This document shows, one piece after another, positions 43,518-51,686 of a DNA stretch of 64,000 bases (position 1 is its first letter; every line of letters begins with the position of its first letter). Position numbers and translations under genes: made by a program. The stretch spans positions 19,335 to 83,334 of the forward strand of contig NZ_LDWR01000034.1 in assembly GCF_001039005.1 (NCBI RefSeq), written 5' to 3'. This DNA is from Burkholderia cepacia (GTDB taxonomy: Bacteria > Pseudomonadota > Gammaproteobacteria > Burkholderiales > Burkholderiaceae). A model generated the notes under the pieces. The model was given only the letters and a program-made list of their open reading frames with translations. It was not told where the DNA came from and did not search any database.

Positions 43518-43535
43518 AATGTAATCGCTTACATT
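43518..43535. promoter_or_regulatory. LacI-family operator
   Basis: AATGTAA-TCGC-TTACATT is an inverted repeat with seven-base arms around a central CG, six bases upstream of the kinase ATG. A half-copy, CGCTTACATT, recurs at 43635-43644 nearer the divergent lacI-type gene. The sites probably bind the regulator at 43755. Confidence 0.7.
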
Positions 43536-43754
43536 TGCAACGGACAAAATAGCCGGAAAGGCCGTCGTCAATGAAAATTTCGCAATGCGGATGGAAAGGC
43601 CGTCTGACATAATAGGAATACAGCATCAAGATAGCGCTTACATTCTCACAGGGTCGAACGGGAACGCAAGCGGGACCATCACGAATCGAGGGTAAACAAT
43701 GACGCTTTTGACAGCGCGCGGCGCCGGCCACCCCGCCACGCCGGGAGACGGCCG

Positions 43755-44840
43755 ATGAGCACGACCCCGTCCCGCGGCGGTGCATCGCGTGCGCGCCGCG
43801 GCAGCGGCCGCTCGGTGCTCGGCGATGTCGCGAAGCTGGCCGGCGTGTCGACCGCGACCGTCTCGCGCGTGTACAACGATCCCGGCAAGGTGTCGGCCGA
43901 TGTGCAGCAGCGCGTGCGCGATGCGGCGCGCGCACTGAACTGGATTCCGAACGCGGCCGGCCGCGCGCTCGCGTCCACGCGCACCCACATCACGGGCGCG
44001 ATCATTCCGACGCTCGACGACCAGGTGTTCGCGTCGCAGGTCGCGGGCATGCAGACCGTCATGGCCGAGCACGGCATCACGCTGTTTCTGGGCTGCTCGA
44101 ACTACGATCCCGCACAGGCGCTGGCCCAGGTGCGCGCGATGCTGTCGCGCGGCGTGGAAGCCGTGTCGCTGGTCGGCGAGGCGTATCCGCCGGAACTGTT
44201 CGAACTGCTCGCGCTGCACCGCGTGCCGTACGTCGTCACTTACGCGTATCGCGACGACAGCCCGCACTGCTGCATCGGCTTCGACAACCGCGCGGCGTTC
44301 GCGCGGCTCACCACCCACCTGCTCGACCTCGGCCACCGCGATTTCGCGATCATCATGCAGCCGTCGGCGGACAACGACCGCGTGCAGGCGCGCCTGCGCG
44401 GCATTCACGACACGCTGGCCGCGCACGGGCTCGCGGTGCGCCCGGTGCATCAGCACGAAGGCGCGGCCACGATCGCGTTCGGGCGGGCCAGCCTGCGCGC
44501 GATCGCCGACAGCGACGCGGCGACGCGGCCGACGGCCGTGATCTGCGGCAACGACGCGCTCGCGCTCGGCGCGTTGCTCGAGGCGCAGGCGCTCGGCATC
44601 GCCGTGCCCGCGCAAGTGTCGATCACCGGGTTCGACGACATCGCGCTCGCGCGCGAGATCCAGCCGCCGCTGACGACGATGTGGGTCGACACCGATGCGA
44701 TCGGGCGCCAGGCCGCGCATGCGTTGCTCGACGCGCTCGAAAACGGCGCGACGGGGCCCGGCTGGGCGGTGATGCCGGAGTTGAGAACGCGGGAATCGGT
44801 CGCGCCGCCGGCGCAGGCGCGCGCATCGCGCAAGAAATGA
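43755..44840 (+). CDS. LacI family transcriptional regulator
   Basis: 361 residues. The N-terminal helix-turn-helix with hinge reads LGDVAKLAGVSTATVSRVYN, and a periplasmic-binding-protein-like sensor domain follows (HITGAIIPTLDDQVFASQVAG, SITGFDDIALAREIQPPLTT). It lies divergent from the kinase, MFS and aldolase genes and should repress them until a sugar ligand binds. A longer basic N-terminal tail precedes the HTH than in most relatives. Confidence 0.93.
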   Translation: MSTTPSRGGASRARRGSGRSVLGDVAKLAGVSTATVSRVYNDPGKVSADVQQRVRDAARALNWIPNAAGRALASTRTHITGAIIPTLDDQVFASQVAGMQTVMAEHGITLFLGCSNYDPAQALAQVRAMLSRGVEAVSLVGEAYPPELFELLALHRVPYVVTYAYRDDSPHCCIGFDNRAAFARLTTHLLDLGHRDFAIIMQPSADNDRVQARLRGIHDTLAAHGLAVRPVHQHEGAATIAFGRASLRAIADSDAATRPTAVICGNDALALGALLEAQALGIAVPAQVSITGFDDIALAREIQPPLTTMWVDTDAIGRQAAHALLDALENGATGPGWAVMPELRTRESVAPPAQARASRKK

Positions 44841-44864
44841 AGCGGCGCGGGCCGCCCTGCGCGC

Positions 44865-45935
44865 TTACTGCATCACGTCGATCGGCAGCGTCTTGTCGAG
44901 ATTGTCGTGCCACGCCTGGATGGTCTTCGGCACGGTTTTCTTCCACGCCTGCGCGTTCGAGTAGTAGCGCATCCTGACCTTGTCGTGTGCGTCGAACACG
45001 AGCAGCCCGATCCACAGATCGGTGCCGCGGCTCATCACGATCGCCGCGTTCGTCGTCGCGATGCCGCGCACCCAGTACGACATCACGCGCGCGTGCAGCC
45101 CGTCGAGATCCTTTTCGTCGGCACTGCTGTTGACCATGTCGACAAGCGTCGCGTAGTCGGCGCCGAGCAGCGTGTGCGCGCTCGCGTTCTGCGTCGCGTC
45201 AGTCACGACCTTCAGGCTCAGCAGGTCGGCCTGCGGCCTGGCCTGCACCTGCGACGCGGTCACGTAGTCGCCCGCATAAACGACACCCGAGCCGGCGCCG
45301 CAATCGAAATCCGCGCCCTGCTGCGTGATCCGGATGCGTCCACCCTTCCGTTCGAAATCGAGCCGGCATTTGTCCTTGCGGTAGGTGCCGCTGTCGCCAT
45401 GCAGCACGACGTCGCCGTCGAGCCCGCCGGTATTCGCGCCGTTATTGGCGCTCAGCTCGAAATGCAGGCGCGGCGCGGTGCCGGTCAACGTCAGCACGCC
45501 GCCGAACGACGGGTTGTCGCTCGTCATGGTCCAGGTCTGCTGCCAGCGGTCGGCGGCAAGCGGCGTGCCGTTCAGGCTCGCGAGCCGTTCGCGATAGCGG
45601 TCGCCGAGGCACGGCGCGTCGGCGCCGCACTGGTCGCGCTGCTTGAGCCACTTCAGCTGCGCGGCCTTCAATGCGGCCGTATCGCCGCCCTTCGCGAGCG
45701 CCTTCTTCCACGCCGCCGACAGGTCGCCGTCGAGCTTCGACAGTGCGGGGTCCGCGCAGATCGTCTTCTCGGTCGGCGAAGCGGCCTTCGCGCAGTCGAA
45801 GCCGGCCGCGTGCGCGGCGATCGGCAGCAGCGACAGCAGTGCGGCCATCGCGACGGATCGCAGCGGCGTGTGCCGCGCATCGCATGGAGGAGTCGCGGCC
45901 GGGCCGCGCACGTTCGATCGGATCTGGAGAGTCAT
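44865..45935 (-). CDS. Exported LprI-like (DUF1311) protein
   Basis: 356 residues from the ATG at 45935; the signal region is best seen as LRSVAMAALLSLLPIAAHAA, so a later start (ATG near 45850) is possible. After it, FDCAKAASPTEKTICADPALSKLDGDL and AAQLKWLKQRDQC form the Cys-paired LprI/DUF1311 domain. The larger C-terminal part is of unknown fold. It is expected in the periplasm. It is convergent with the LacI-type gene. Confidence 0.8.
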   Translation of the reverse strand: MTLQIRSNVRGPAATPPCDARHTPLRSVAMAALLSLLPIAAHAAGFDCAKAASPTEKTICADPALSKLDGDLSAAWKKALAKGGDTAALKAAQLKWLKQRDQCGADAPCLGDRYRERLASLNGTPLAADRWQQTWTMTSDNPSFGGVLTLTGTAPRLHFELSANNGANTGGLDGDVVLHGDSGTYRKDKCRLDFERKGGRIRITQQGADFDCGAGSGVVYAGDYVTASQVQARPQADLLSLKVVTDATQNASAHTLLGADYATLVDMVNSSADEKDLDGLHARVMSYWVRGIATTNAAIVMSRGTDLWIGLLVFDAHDKVRMRYYSNAQAWKKTVPKTIQAWHDNLDKTLPIDVMQ

Positions 45936-46066
45936 CGGCTTGGCTCGTCGCTGGTTTGCGCGCGTGCAGAAGCTACCTGCACGCGACATTCGAGGTAAAA
46001 ACGCCCGGCCCGGCATGCGGCGCATGCCATCGCCCGCCGAAGCGTAACCCGAATGCACGGCGCCGA

Positions 46067-46252
46067 TCAATCGACGCTGGATGTCGGCGCAACCGTCCCG
46101 GCAGCCACGCTGCATTGCATGAAACCATCGCGCAATGCGGCTTCCACCGCCGCATCGACGATCCCGATGAAGACCATTACACCGTCGGCCCCTGTGGCCG
46201 GGCGCAAGCCCGTCGAACCGGCCACGGCGAGCACGCCGAGGAGCGCAGACAT
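46067..46252 (-). CDS. Possible small hydrophobic protein
   Basis: 61 residues (MSALLGVLAVAGSTGLRPATG...GTVAPTSSVD). The N-terminal half is hydrophobic, and the frame continues upstream with plausible codons (ITCFRKNAEKIGLLGDTFLL) but no start codon. There is no clear ribosome binding site. It may be a small exported or membrane protein, or a fragment of an older gene. Confidence 0.3.
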   Translation of the reverse strand: MSALLGVLAVAGSTGLRPATGADGVMVFIGIVDAAVEAALRDGFMQCSVAAGTVAPTSSVD

Positions 46253-46377
46253 CAACAGAAACGTATCGCCAAGCAGTCCGATCTTCTCGGCATTTTTCCG
46301 GAAGCAGGTTATGCGCGAGTGACCGACGGGGAACCACGACGGAGATCCGTCGCTGACCGGGCAAACCGGTGCCGGCG

Positions 46378-47499
46378 TCAGACGTGGAACAGCGCCAGTT
46401 CGTAACTCGTGCTCCGGCCGCCGGACGACGAGCGACGCAACACGCCGCGCTCGACGAGTTCCAGGATGTCGCGCAGCGCCGTATCCTGCGAGCACTTCGC
46501 AAGGGCCGCCCACTTTGTGGTCGTCAATTTCCCTTCGAAGCCGTCGAGCAAGCGATTCATGACCTTGACCTGGCGTGCGTTCATCGCGAAACCCGCACAT
46601 CGCTGCCAGAAGCGCGCCTTGACCAGGACCGCGTCGAGCGTCGTGTGCGCGTGATCGATGGCCCTGTCGAGTGCATTCAAAAACCACGCGAGCCATTCGG
46701 TGACGTCGAGCGAACCGCGCTGCGTACGCTCCAGCACGTCGTAATACGCGTTACGCTCGCGCTGGATTTGTGCCGACAGGCTATAGAAGCGCTGAGGACT
46801 CCGATCGGCGCGCGCAAGGACCAGATCCCCGAGCGCTCGCGCGATACGGCCGTTGCCGTCGTCGAACGGATGAAGCGTGACGAACCACAGATGGGCCAGG
46901 CCGGCCCGGATCAGCAACGGCTCGGCCGGCGTGGCATTGAGCCACGCGAGAAAGCGCCCGACCTCGTTGGCCAGCCGCGCGGCGGGCGGCGCCTCGAAAT
47001 GCACGCGCTGTCGGCCGATCGGCCCGGACACCACCTGCATCGGCCCGCTTGCATCCGTACGCCATGCGCCGACCGTGATCCGCGACATCCCCGAATAGCC
47101 GGTCGGGAACAGTGCCGCATGCCACCCGAACAGACGGCTTTCGGTGACCGGCGCCGCCGAATGCGTCGTCGCATCCAGCACCATGTCGACCACGCCCTCG
47201 ACGTGGCGATCGACCGGCGCGAGCGCACCGATATCGACCCCGAGCCGGCGCGCAATCGACGATCGGACCGATGCGACGTTCAGATTTTCGCCCTCGATGG
47301 CGCTGGTCTTGACGACGTCCTCCGTCAGCGCGACCAGGCTGGCCTCATCGCGCAGCGCAAGGCCGATATCCGCCAGTCGCCCGGCCAGCATGCCTTGCGC
47401 ACGGCTGACGTCGGCGAGTGACGTGGCAAGTGCCGGGAGGTCGAAGTGCCAGGCAGGCCAGTCGGCCGACTCCCAGATGAAGGTGTAATCTCCGCTCAT
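46378..47499 (-). CDS. Fic family protein with C-terminal winged helix
   Basis: 373 residues. The Fic active site HPFDDGNGRIAR is at 210-221 with His210. The N-terminal inhibitory motif TSAIEG (65-70) makes it a class II Fic protein, autoinhibited until the helix moves. A winged-helix-like C-terminus (TTTKWAALAKCSQDTALRDI, LVERGVLRR) follows, as in many single Fic genes. It transfers AMP or a related group to a hydroxyl of an unknown target. The ATG at 47499 lies inside an operator-like palindrome and about six bases after the predicted transcription start. Confidence 0.92.
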   Translation of the reverse strand: MSGDYTFIWESADWPAWHFDLPALATSLADVSRAQGMLAGRLADIGLALRDEASLVALTEDVVKTSAIEGENLNVASVRSSIARRLGVDIGALAPVDRHVEGVVDMVLDATTHSAAPVTESRLFGWHAALFPTGYSGMSRITVGAWRTDASGPMQVVSGPIGRQRVHFEAPPAARLANEVGRFLAWLNATPAEPLLIRAGLAHLWFVTLHPFDDGNGRIARALGDLVLARADRSPQRFYSLSAQIQRERNAYYDVLERTQRGSLDVTEWLAWFLNALDRAIDHAHTTLDAVLVKARFWQRCAGFAMNARQVKVMNRLLDGFEGKLTTTKWAALAKCSQDTALRDILELVERGVLRRSSSGGRSTSYELALFHV

Positions 47500-47564
47500 G
47501 ATGCGGAGATTATCCCACCGATTCGCCGCACGACTCAATATTCTCCGCAAATTCTGCGGAGAAT
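47487..47564 (-). promoter_or_regulatory. fic promoter flanked by two palindromes
   Basis: On the minus strand TTGAGT and GATAAT, 18 bases apart, form a promoter whose -10 ends at about 47512. AATCTCCGC-N7-GCGGAGATT (47487-47511) covers the start codon. ATTCTCCGCA-N5-TGCGGAGAAT (47540-47564) lies just upstream of the -35. The arms share TCTCCGC, and the centres are 53 bases apart, about five helical turns. Confidence 0.7.
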
Positions 47565-47593
47565 AACGCCCCTATTCACCGCAAACCCGCCCG

Positions 47594-48511
47594 CTACCGC
47601 GCGCGGCCCGCCCCGCCCTTCGCCGCCGGCGCCGCCTGCCCCAGCCGCTCCGCGAGAAACCCGATGAACGTGCGCAGCGTGACGAACCCTTCCCGGTGCT
47701 GCGGAAACACCGCATTGAGCGTGATCGGCGACGGCGCATGCGCGTCGAGCACCGGCACGAGCGCGCCGCTGTCGAGTGCCGCGCCGACGATGAAGTGCGG
47801 CAGCAGCGCGATGCCGAGCCCCGCGATCGCCGCGTCGCGCACGACTTCGCCGTTGTTCGCGACGAGCGGCCCCTGCACGTCGAACGTGCGCGCCGCGCCG
47901 TCGACCCGGAATTCCCAGCCGACGCGCCGCTCGCGCCCATACAACAGGCACGTGTGGCCGGCGAGATCGGCCGGTGTCGCCGGCGTGCCCTGCCGCTTCA
48001 GGTAGGCCGGGCTCGCACACGCGATCATCTGCCACGCGCCGAGCGGCCGCGCGATCAGCGTCGAATCCTCGAGCGAGCCGATCCGCAGCACCAGATCGAA
48101 GCCCTCGCCGATCAGGTCGACGCGCCGGTCAGTCAGGTCGAGGTTCAGCCGCACGGCCGGGTGCGCGGACAGGAATTCGGCGATCAGCGGCGACACGTGC
48201 GTGATCCCGAACGACAGCGGCGCACTGATCTTCAGCGACCCGTGCAGCTCGGTGCTGCGCACCGACATCGCCTGCTCGGCGTCGGCGATCTCAGCGAGGA
48301 TCCGCTGCGCCCGCGCATAAAACTCCTGCCCCGATTCGGTCACCGCGAGATTGCGCGTGTTGCGATGCAGTAGCCGCACGCCGAGCGACGCCTCCAGCGC
48401 CATCGTGCGCCGGCTGACGAACTGCTTGGACAGCATCAACTGGTCGGCCGCCGCCGTGAAGCTGCCCGCGTCGACCGTCGCGACGAAGATCCTCAGATCG
48501 TTGAGTTCCAT
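47594..48511 (-). CDS. LysR family transcriptional regulator
   Basis: 305 residues from the ATG at 48511; a GTG at 48520 would add three. The HTH (FTAAADQLMLSKQFVSRRTMALEASLG in outline) and the effector domain are complete. It diverges from pirin and wrbA, and a TGTC-N11-GACA box overlaps its start, so self-repression and activation of pirin are likely. A second copy of the box lies before doxX at 36.4 kb. The inducer is unknown; electrophiles or quinones are plausible from the target genes. Confidence 0.93.
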   Translation of the reverse strand: MELNDLRIFVATVDAGSFTAAADQLMLSKQFVSRRTMALEASLGVRLLHRNTRNLAVTESGQEFYARAQRILAEIADAEQAMSVRSTELHGSLKISAPLSFGITHVSPLIAEFLSAHPAVRLNLDLTDRRVDLIGEGFDLVLRIGSLEDSTLIARPLGAWQMIACASPAYLKRQGTPATPADLAGHTCLLYGRERRVGWEFRVDGAARTFDVQGPLVANNGEVVRDAAIAGLGIALLPHFIVGAALDSGALVPVLDAHAPSPITLNAVFPQHREGFVTLRTFIGFLAERLGQAAPAAKGGAGRAR

Positions 48512-48533
48512 ATTGTCCACTCCATAGCGACAG
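48512..48533 (+). promoter_or_regulatory. LysR-type box between lysR and pirin
   Basis: ATTGTCCACT, seven bases, then GACAG form TGTC-N11-GACA directly against the lysR start codon. It nearly repeats the site at 36437-36458. This supports one regulator for pirin, wrbA and doxX. Confidence 0.65.
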
Positions 48534-48639
48534 TCATTATCTCCACAGCCATTTATTTGTCAAATCGATTGACCTAAGATTCATCTCAACGAACGGCCGG
48601 TCCCACTTCCGAGGTCCGGCGACTTCAAGGACAGAAATC

Positions 48640-49365
48640 ATGATCGAAATCCGTGCAGCAAACCAACGTGGCCGTGCGGAGCATGGCTGGCTCAGCTCCC
48701 GTCATACGTTTTCGTTCGCGAATTACTACGATCCGAAGCAAGTCGGCTTCTCCGACCTGCTCGTGATCAACGACGACCGCGTCGCGCCGGGTGGCGGCTT
48801 CGGCACGCACCCGCACCGCGACATGGAAATCCTGTCGTACGTGCTCGACGGCGCGCTCGAACACAAGGATTCGATGGGCACCGGCTCGGTGATCGTGCCG
48901 GGCGACGTACAGTTGATGAGTGCGGGCACGGGCGTGCGCCACAGCGAGTTCAACCACTCGCAGGAAACGCCGGTCCACTTCCTGCAGATCTGGGTCGGGC
49001 CGGCCGAAAAGGGTGCCGAGCCGCGTTATCAGCAGACGAATATCACGGCCGGCGACAAGCGCGGCAAGCTCACGCTCGTCGTGTCGCCGAACGGCGACGC
49101 CGGTTCGCTGAAGATCCGGCAGGACACGCGGATCTACGCAGGCCTGTTCGACGGCGCTGAACAAGCGACGCTGGAACTGGCGCCGAACCGCTTTGCTTAC
49201 GTGCACGTTGCACGCGGCAGCGTGACGGTCAACGGCATGACGCTCGGCGAGGGCGACGGCCTGCGCATCCGCAACGAGCAGGCGCTGACGTTCGCGGACG
49301 GCAACGATGCCGAAGTGCTGGTGTTCGACCTGCGTCCGGTCGAAGTGACGGCCGAGTGGGCATGA
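48640..49365 (+). CDS. Pirin family protein (quercetinase-like bicupin)
   Basis: 241 residues, a bicupin of the YhhW/pirin type. The first cupin carries the metal ligands in GTHPHRDMEILSYVL and the later HSEFN (TGVRHSEFNHS). It is cytoplasmic. Relatives open quercetin or respond to oxidative stress. AAGGACAG precedes the ATG. It is followed by a terminator and then wrbA. Confidence 0.9.
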   Translation: MIEIRAANQRGRAEHGWLSSRHTFSFANYYDPKQVGFSDLLVINDDRVAPGGGFGTHPHRDMEILSYVLDGALEHKDSMGTGSVIVPGDVQLMSAGTGVRHSEFNHSQETPVHFLQIWVGPAEKGAEPRYQQTNITAGDKRGKLTLVVSPNGDAGSLKIRQDTRIYAGLFDGAEQATLELAPNRFAYVHVARGSVTVNGMTLGEGDGLRIRNEQALTFADGNDAEVLVFDLRPVEVTAEWA

Positions 49366-49384
49366 CGTCCGTTCGGGAAACCGG

Positions 49385-49409
49385 GCCCCGCTGAACGCGG
49401 GGCTCTTTT
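49385..49409 (+). terminator. Intrinsic terminator between pirin and wrbA
   Basis: GCCCCGC / GCGGGGC (49385-49391 and 49397-49403) with a five-base loop, followed by TCTTTT. It starts 20 bases after the pirin stop, so wrbA is read only by read-through or from its own promoter. Confidence 0.75.
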
Positions 49410-49426
49410 AATCGGAGATTCGCAAC

Positions 49427-50029
49427 ATGGCCAAGGTACTCGTTCTTTACTACTCGTCCTACGGGCACGTCGAAACGATGGCGCAACACATCGCGGAAGG
49501 CGCGAAATCGGTGCCCGGCGTCGAGGTCGCGCTCAAGCGCGTGCCGGAAACGATCCCGGTCGACCAGGCCAGGGCCATCGGCGTGAAGGTCGATCAGGCC
49601 GCACCGGTCGCCACCGTGGACGAACTCGCCGATTACGACGCGATCATCTTCGGCACGCCGACCCGCTTCGGCAACATGGCCGGCCAGATGCGCACGTTCC
49701 TCGACCAGACCGGCGGCCTGTGGATGAAGGGCGCGCTCGTCGGCAAGATCGGCAGCGTGTTCGCGTCGACCGGCACGCAGCACGGCGGCCAGGAAACGAC
49801 GATCACGTCGTTCCACACGACGCTGCTGCATCAAGGCATGGTGATCGTGGGCGTGCCGTACGCGTGCAGCGGGCTCGTCAACATGAACGAAATCACGGGC
49901 GGCACGCCGTACGGCGCGACCACGCTCGCGGGCGCGGACGGCAGCCGCCAGCCGAGCGCGAACGAGCTCGAGATCGCCCGCTACCAGGGCAAGCACGTCG
50001 CGCAACTCGCGAGCAAGCTCGCGTCGTAA
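49427..50029 (+). CDS. wrbA: NAD(P)H:quinone oxidoreductase, flavodoxin-like
   Basis: 200 residues, the usual WrbA length. VLYYSSYGHVETMAQHIAEG is the FMN phosphate-binding loop, and GTPTRFGNMAGQMRTFLDQT the diagnostic WrbA motif. It reduces quinones by two electrons and protects against redox cycling. CGGAGA precedes the ATG. Its place beside pirin and a LysR regulator fits a quinone or oxidative response. Confidence 0.95.
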   Translation: MAKVLVLYYSSYGHVETMAQHIAEGAKSVPGVEVALKRVPETIPVDQARAIGVKVDQAAPVATVDELADYDAIIFGTPTRFGNMAGQMRTFLDQTGGLWMKGALVGKIGSVFASTGTQHGGQETTITSFHTTLLHQGMVIVGVPYACSGLVNMNEITGGTPYGATTLAGADGSRQPSANELEIARYQGKHVAQLASKLAS

Positions 50030-50063
50030 CGCCTGCGCGGGCCTCGCGGCCCCGCACACGAAC

Positions 50064-50092
50064 AAACGGCGCCGGTCGACCCGGCGCCGTTT
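50064..50092. terminator. Bidirectional terminator
   Basis: AAACGGCGCCGG / CCGGCGCCGTTT form a perfect 12-bp stem around a five-base loop between the convergent wrbA and the small exported gene. The A and T runs at its feet allow function in both directions. Confidence 0.85.
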
Positions 50093-50115
50093 GCGCTGTG
50101 CACGCCTTCCGGCCG

Positions 50116-50421
50116 TTACTGCCCGGAAGCCGGCGCGGCGGGCGCCGCCTTCGTCGCGGGCGCCTTCTGCGTGGCGTTCTGCGGATAGTTGCTCTGGTCG
50201 TTGGTCAACCGGTAACCGCTGCCGGTACCGATCGCCTTCAGGTCCGACGCATGGCGCGCGCGGGCCGCCTTGCGTGCGGCCTTCTTCTGCGCCTTGTCGA
50301 GCTGCTTCTGCGTCGGCGCGGACGCCGGATCCTGCGCGTATGCCGCCGGCGCGGCGGTCAACAGCAGACCGAACGACGCCGTTACTGCTACTGCCACCGA
50401 AACCACGCGAGACTGCTTCAT
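50116..50421 (-). CDS. Small exported protein, DUF4148-like
   Basis: 101 residues with a clear signal peptide (MKQSRVVSVAVAVTASFGLLLTAAPAAYA). The mature part is Lys/Ala-rich (QKQLDKAQKKAARKAARARH) and ends in a low-complexity Ala/Pro tail, like the small Burkholderia exported DUF4148 proteins. AAGGAGA lies seven bases before the ATG. The function is unknown. Confidence 0.75.
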   Translation of the reverse strand: MKQSRVVSVAVAVTASFGLLLTAAPAAYAQDPASAPTQKQLDKAQKKAARKAARARHASDLKAIGTGSGYRLTNDQSNYPQNATQKAPATKAAPAAPASGQ

Positions 50422-50646
50422 GGCCGGATCTCCTTGTCGATTGTTGGTTGTGGGTCGAACACCGGCGCGCACGCGAACGCTTGCGGCAACGGCGCCGATG
50501 CAACGTTAGCCGATCACTGCACAAATGTCCCTGTGCGTTCCTGAATTCTCCCGATAACGGCAGCGATACGTGCGTGCCGCGCGCGCCGCCGTTTCGGCAC
50601 GCCGTGCGCGCCATCAGGGAAACCGATACCCCCGGGTAGCCGGCGC

Positions 50647-50900
50647 TCAGACCCAGCGCGACAGCATCGGCAGCAGGATCGGCACGACGAAGGCCGTCAG
50701 CACGGCGGTGAGCGACGGAATGCCGCCGATCTCCGCGGCGACGGCCATCGCGATCGTCGCCGATTTCGGCGCGAGCGATGCAATCGTCTGGTGCGACGCA
50801 CCAAACAGCGCCGCGATGCCGACCGCCGACACGATCGCGGTCAGCGACCGCGAGCAGGCCGACGAGCAGCGGCACCGCGGTGCGCCGCAGTTTCGACCCA
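50647..50900 (-). pseudogene. Truncated, frameshifted lrgB remnant
   Basis: The C-terminal part of an LrgB/CidB-type membrane protein is recognisable: SLTAIVSAVGIAALFG, then SLAPKSATIAMAVAAEIGGI and PSLTAVLTAFVVPIL. Just upstream KLRRTAVPLLVGLLA continues the family sequence but in another frame, so a frameshift falls near 50850. The N-terminal half and the partner lrgA are absent; the TetR gene follows directly. It is a decayed gene rather than a functional protein. Confidence 0.7.
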
Positions 50901-50932
50901 TTCGAGTCACCGGCTCGTCGCCACCACCACGC

Positions 50933-51529
50933 TCACTGCGGCCGCAGCATCCGCTGAATGATCGTCCGCAACATCGCGCGGTGCGCGCGCGGTTTGAACC
51001 CCGGCTCGAACACGACGCGCCCGACCGCGCCTTCCGCAAGCGCGAGCAGCCAGGTCGCGACCAGATCGGGCTTCAGGCTCCCGTCGATCCGCCCTTGCGC
51101 GACGCCGCGCTTGATCAGCGCGACCATCCGCCCTTTCACCTGCGCTTCGTTCGCCGCGAACAGCGCGGCGACATCCGGATTGCGCGTCGCCTCGGCCGCG
51201 GTCTCGATGCTGATGCGTGCATAGACGGGATCGCTCGACAGTTCCATCAACGCCAGCGCGATCTCCTCGATCGCGGTCAGCGCATCGTCGGCGTCCGCAT
51301 GCTGCGCGAACAGTTCGGCCATCTCGCGCTGGTCGTCCTGCGCGATCGCCTCGATGATCGCCGCCTTCGTCGGGAAGTAATGAAACAGGTTGCCGGGGCT
51401 CATGCCGGCCGCCTTGCATATCGCGGCCGTGGACGTCGCATGGAAGCCGTCGCGCGCAAAACAGTCGATCGCGGCGTCCAGGATCTGGCGCCGCTTCGCT
51501 TCCACTCTTTCAGGATCGATCTTTCTCAA
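50933..51529 (-). CDS. TetR family transcriptional regulator
   Basis: 198 residues. The N-terminal HTH is standard (STAAICKAAGMSPGNLFHYF) and the C-terminal ligand domain helical. It diverges from the hydrolase and ABC exporter genes, and a palindrome at 51567-51582 lies between them, so those genes and its own are the likely targets. The ligand is unknown. Confidence 0.92.
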   Translation of the reverse strand: MRKIDPERVEAKRRQILDAAIDCFARDGFHATSTAAICKAAGMSPGNLFHYFPTKAAIIEAIAQDDQREMAELFAQHADADDALTAIEEIALALMELSSDPVYARISIETAAEATRNPDVAALFAANEAQVKGRMVALIKRGVAQGRIDGSLKPDLVATWLLALAEGAVGRVVFEPGFKPRAHRAMLRTIIQRMLRPQ

Positions 51530-51566
51530 CGGGAACTCCGGGCTCGACGGTGACTCGAATCTTTAT

Positions 51567-51582
51567 TCGACTGATTAGTCGA
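51567..51582. promoter_or_regulatory. TetR-type operator
   Basis: TCGACT-GATT-AGTCGA is an inverted repeat in the divergent promoter region, next to an AT-rich TATTAT at 51585-51590. The size and position fit a TetR-family site. Confidence 0.55.
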
Positions 51583-51686
51583 TCTATTATCATCGCGATA
51601 TCCCGCAGGTGTCAAGGCGTCGTGCTCATGCACGTGCCGCCGACGGGCTCGCATTATCCGTTTCGCACTATCTATCAGAGGGCCCC

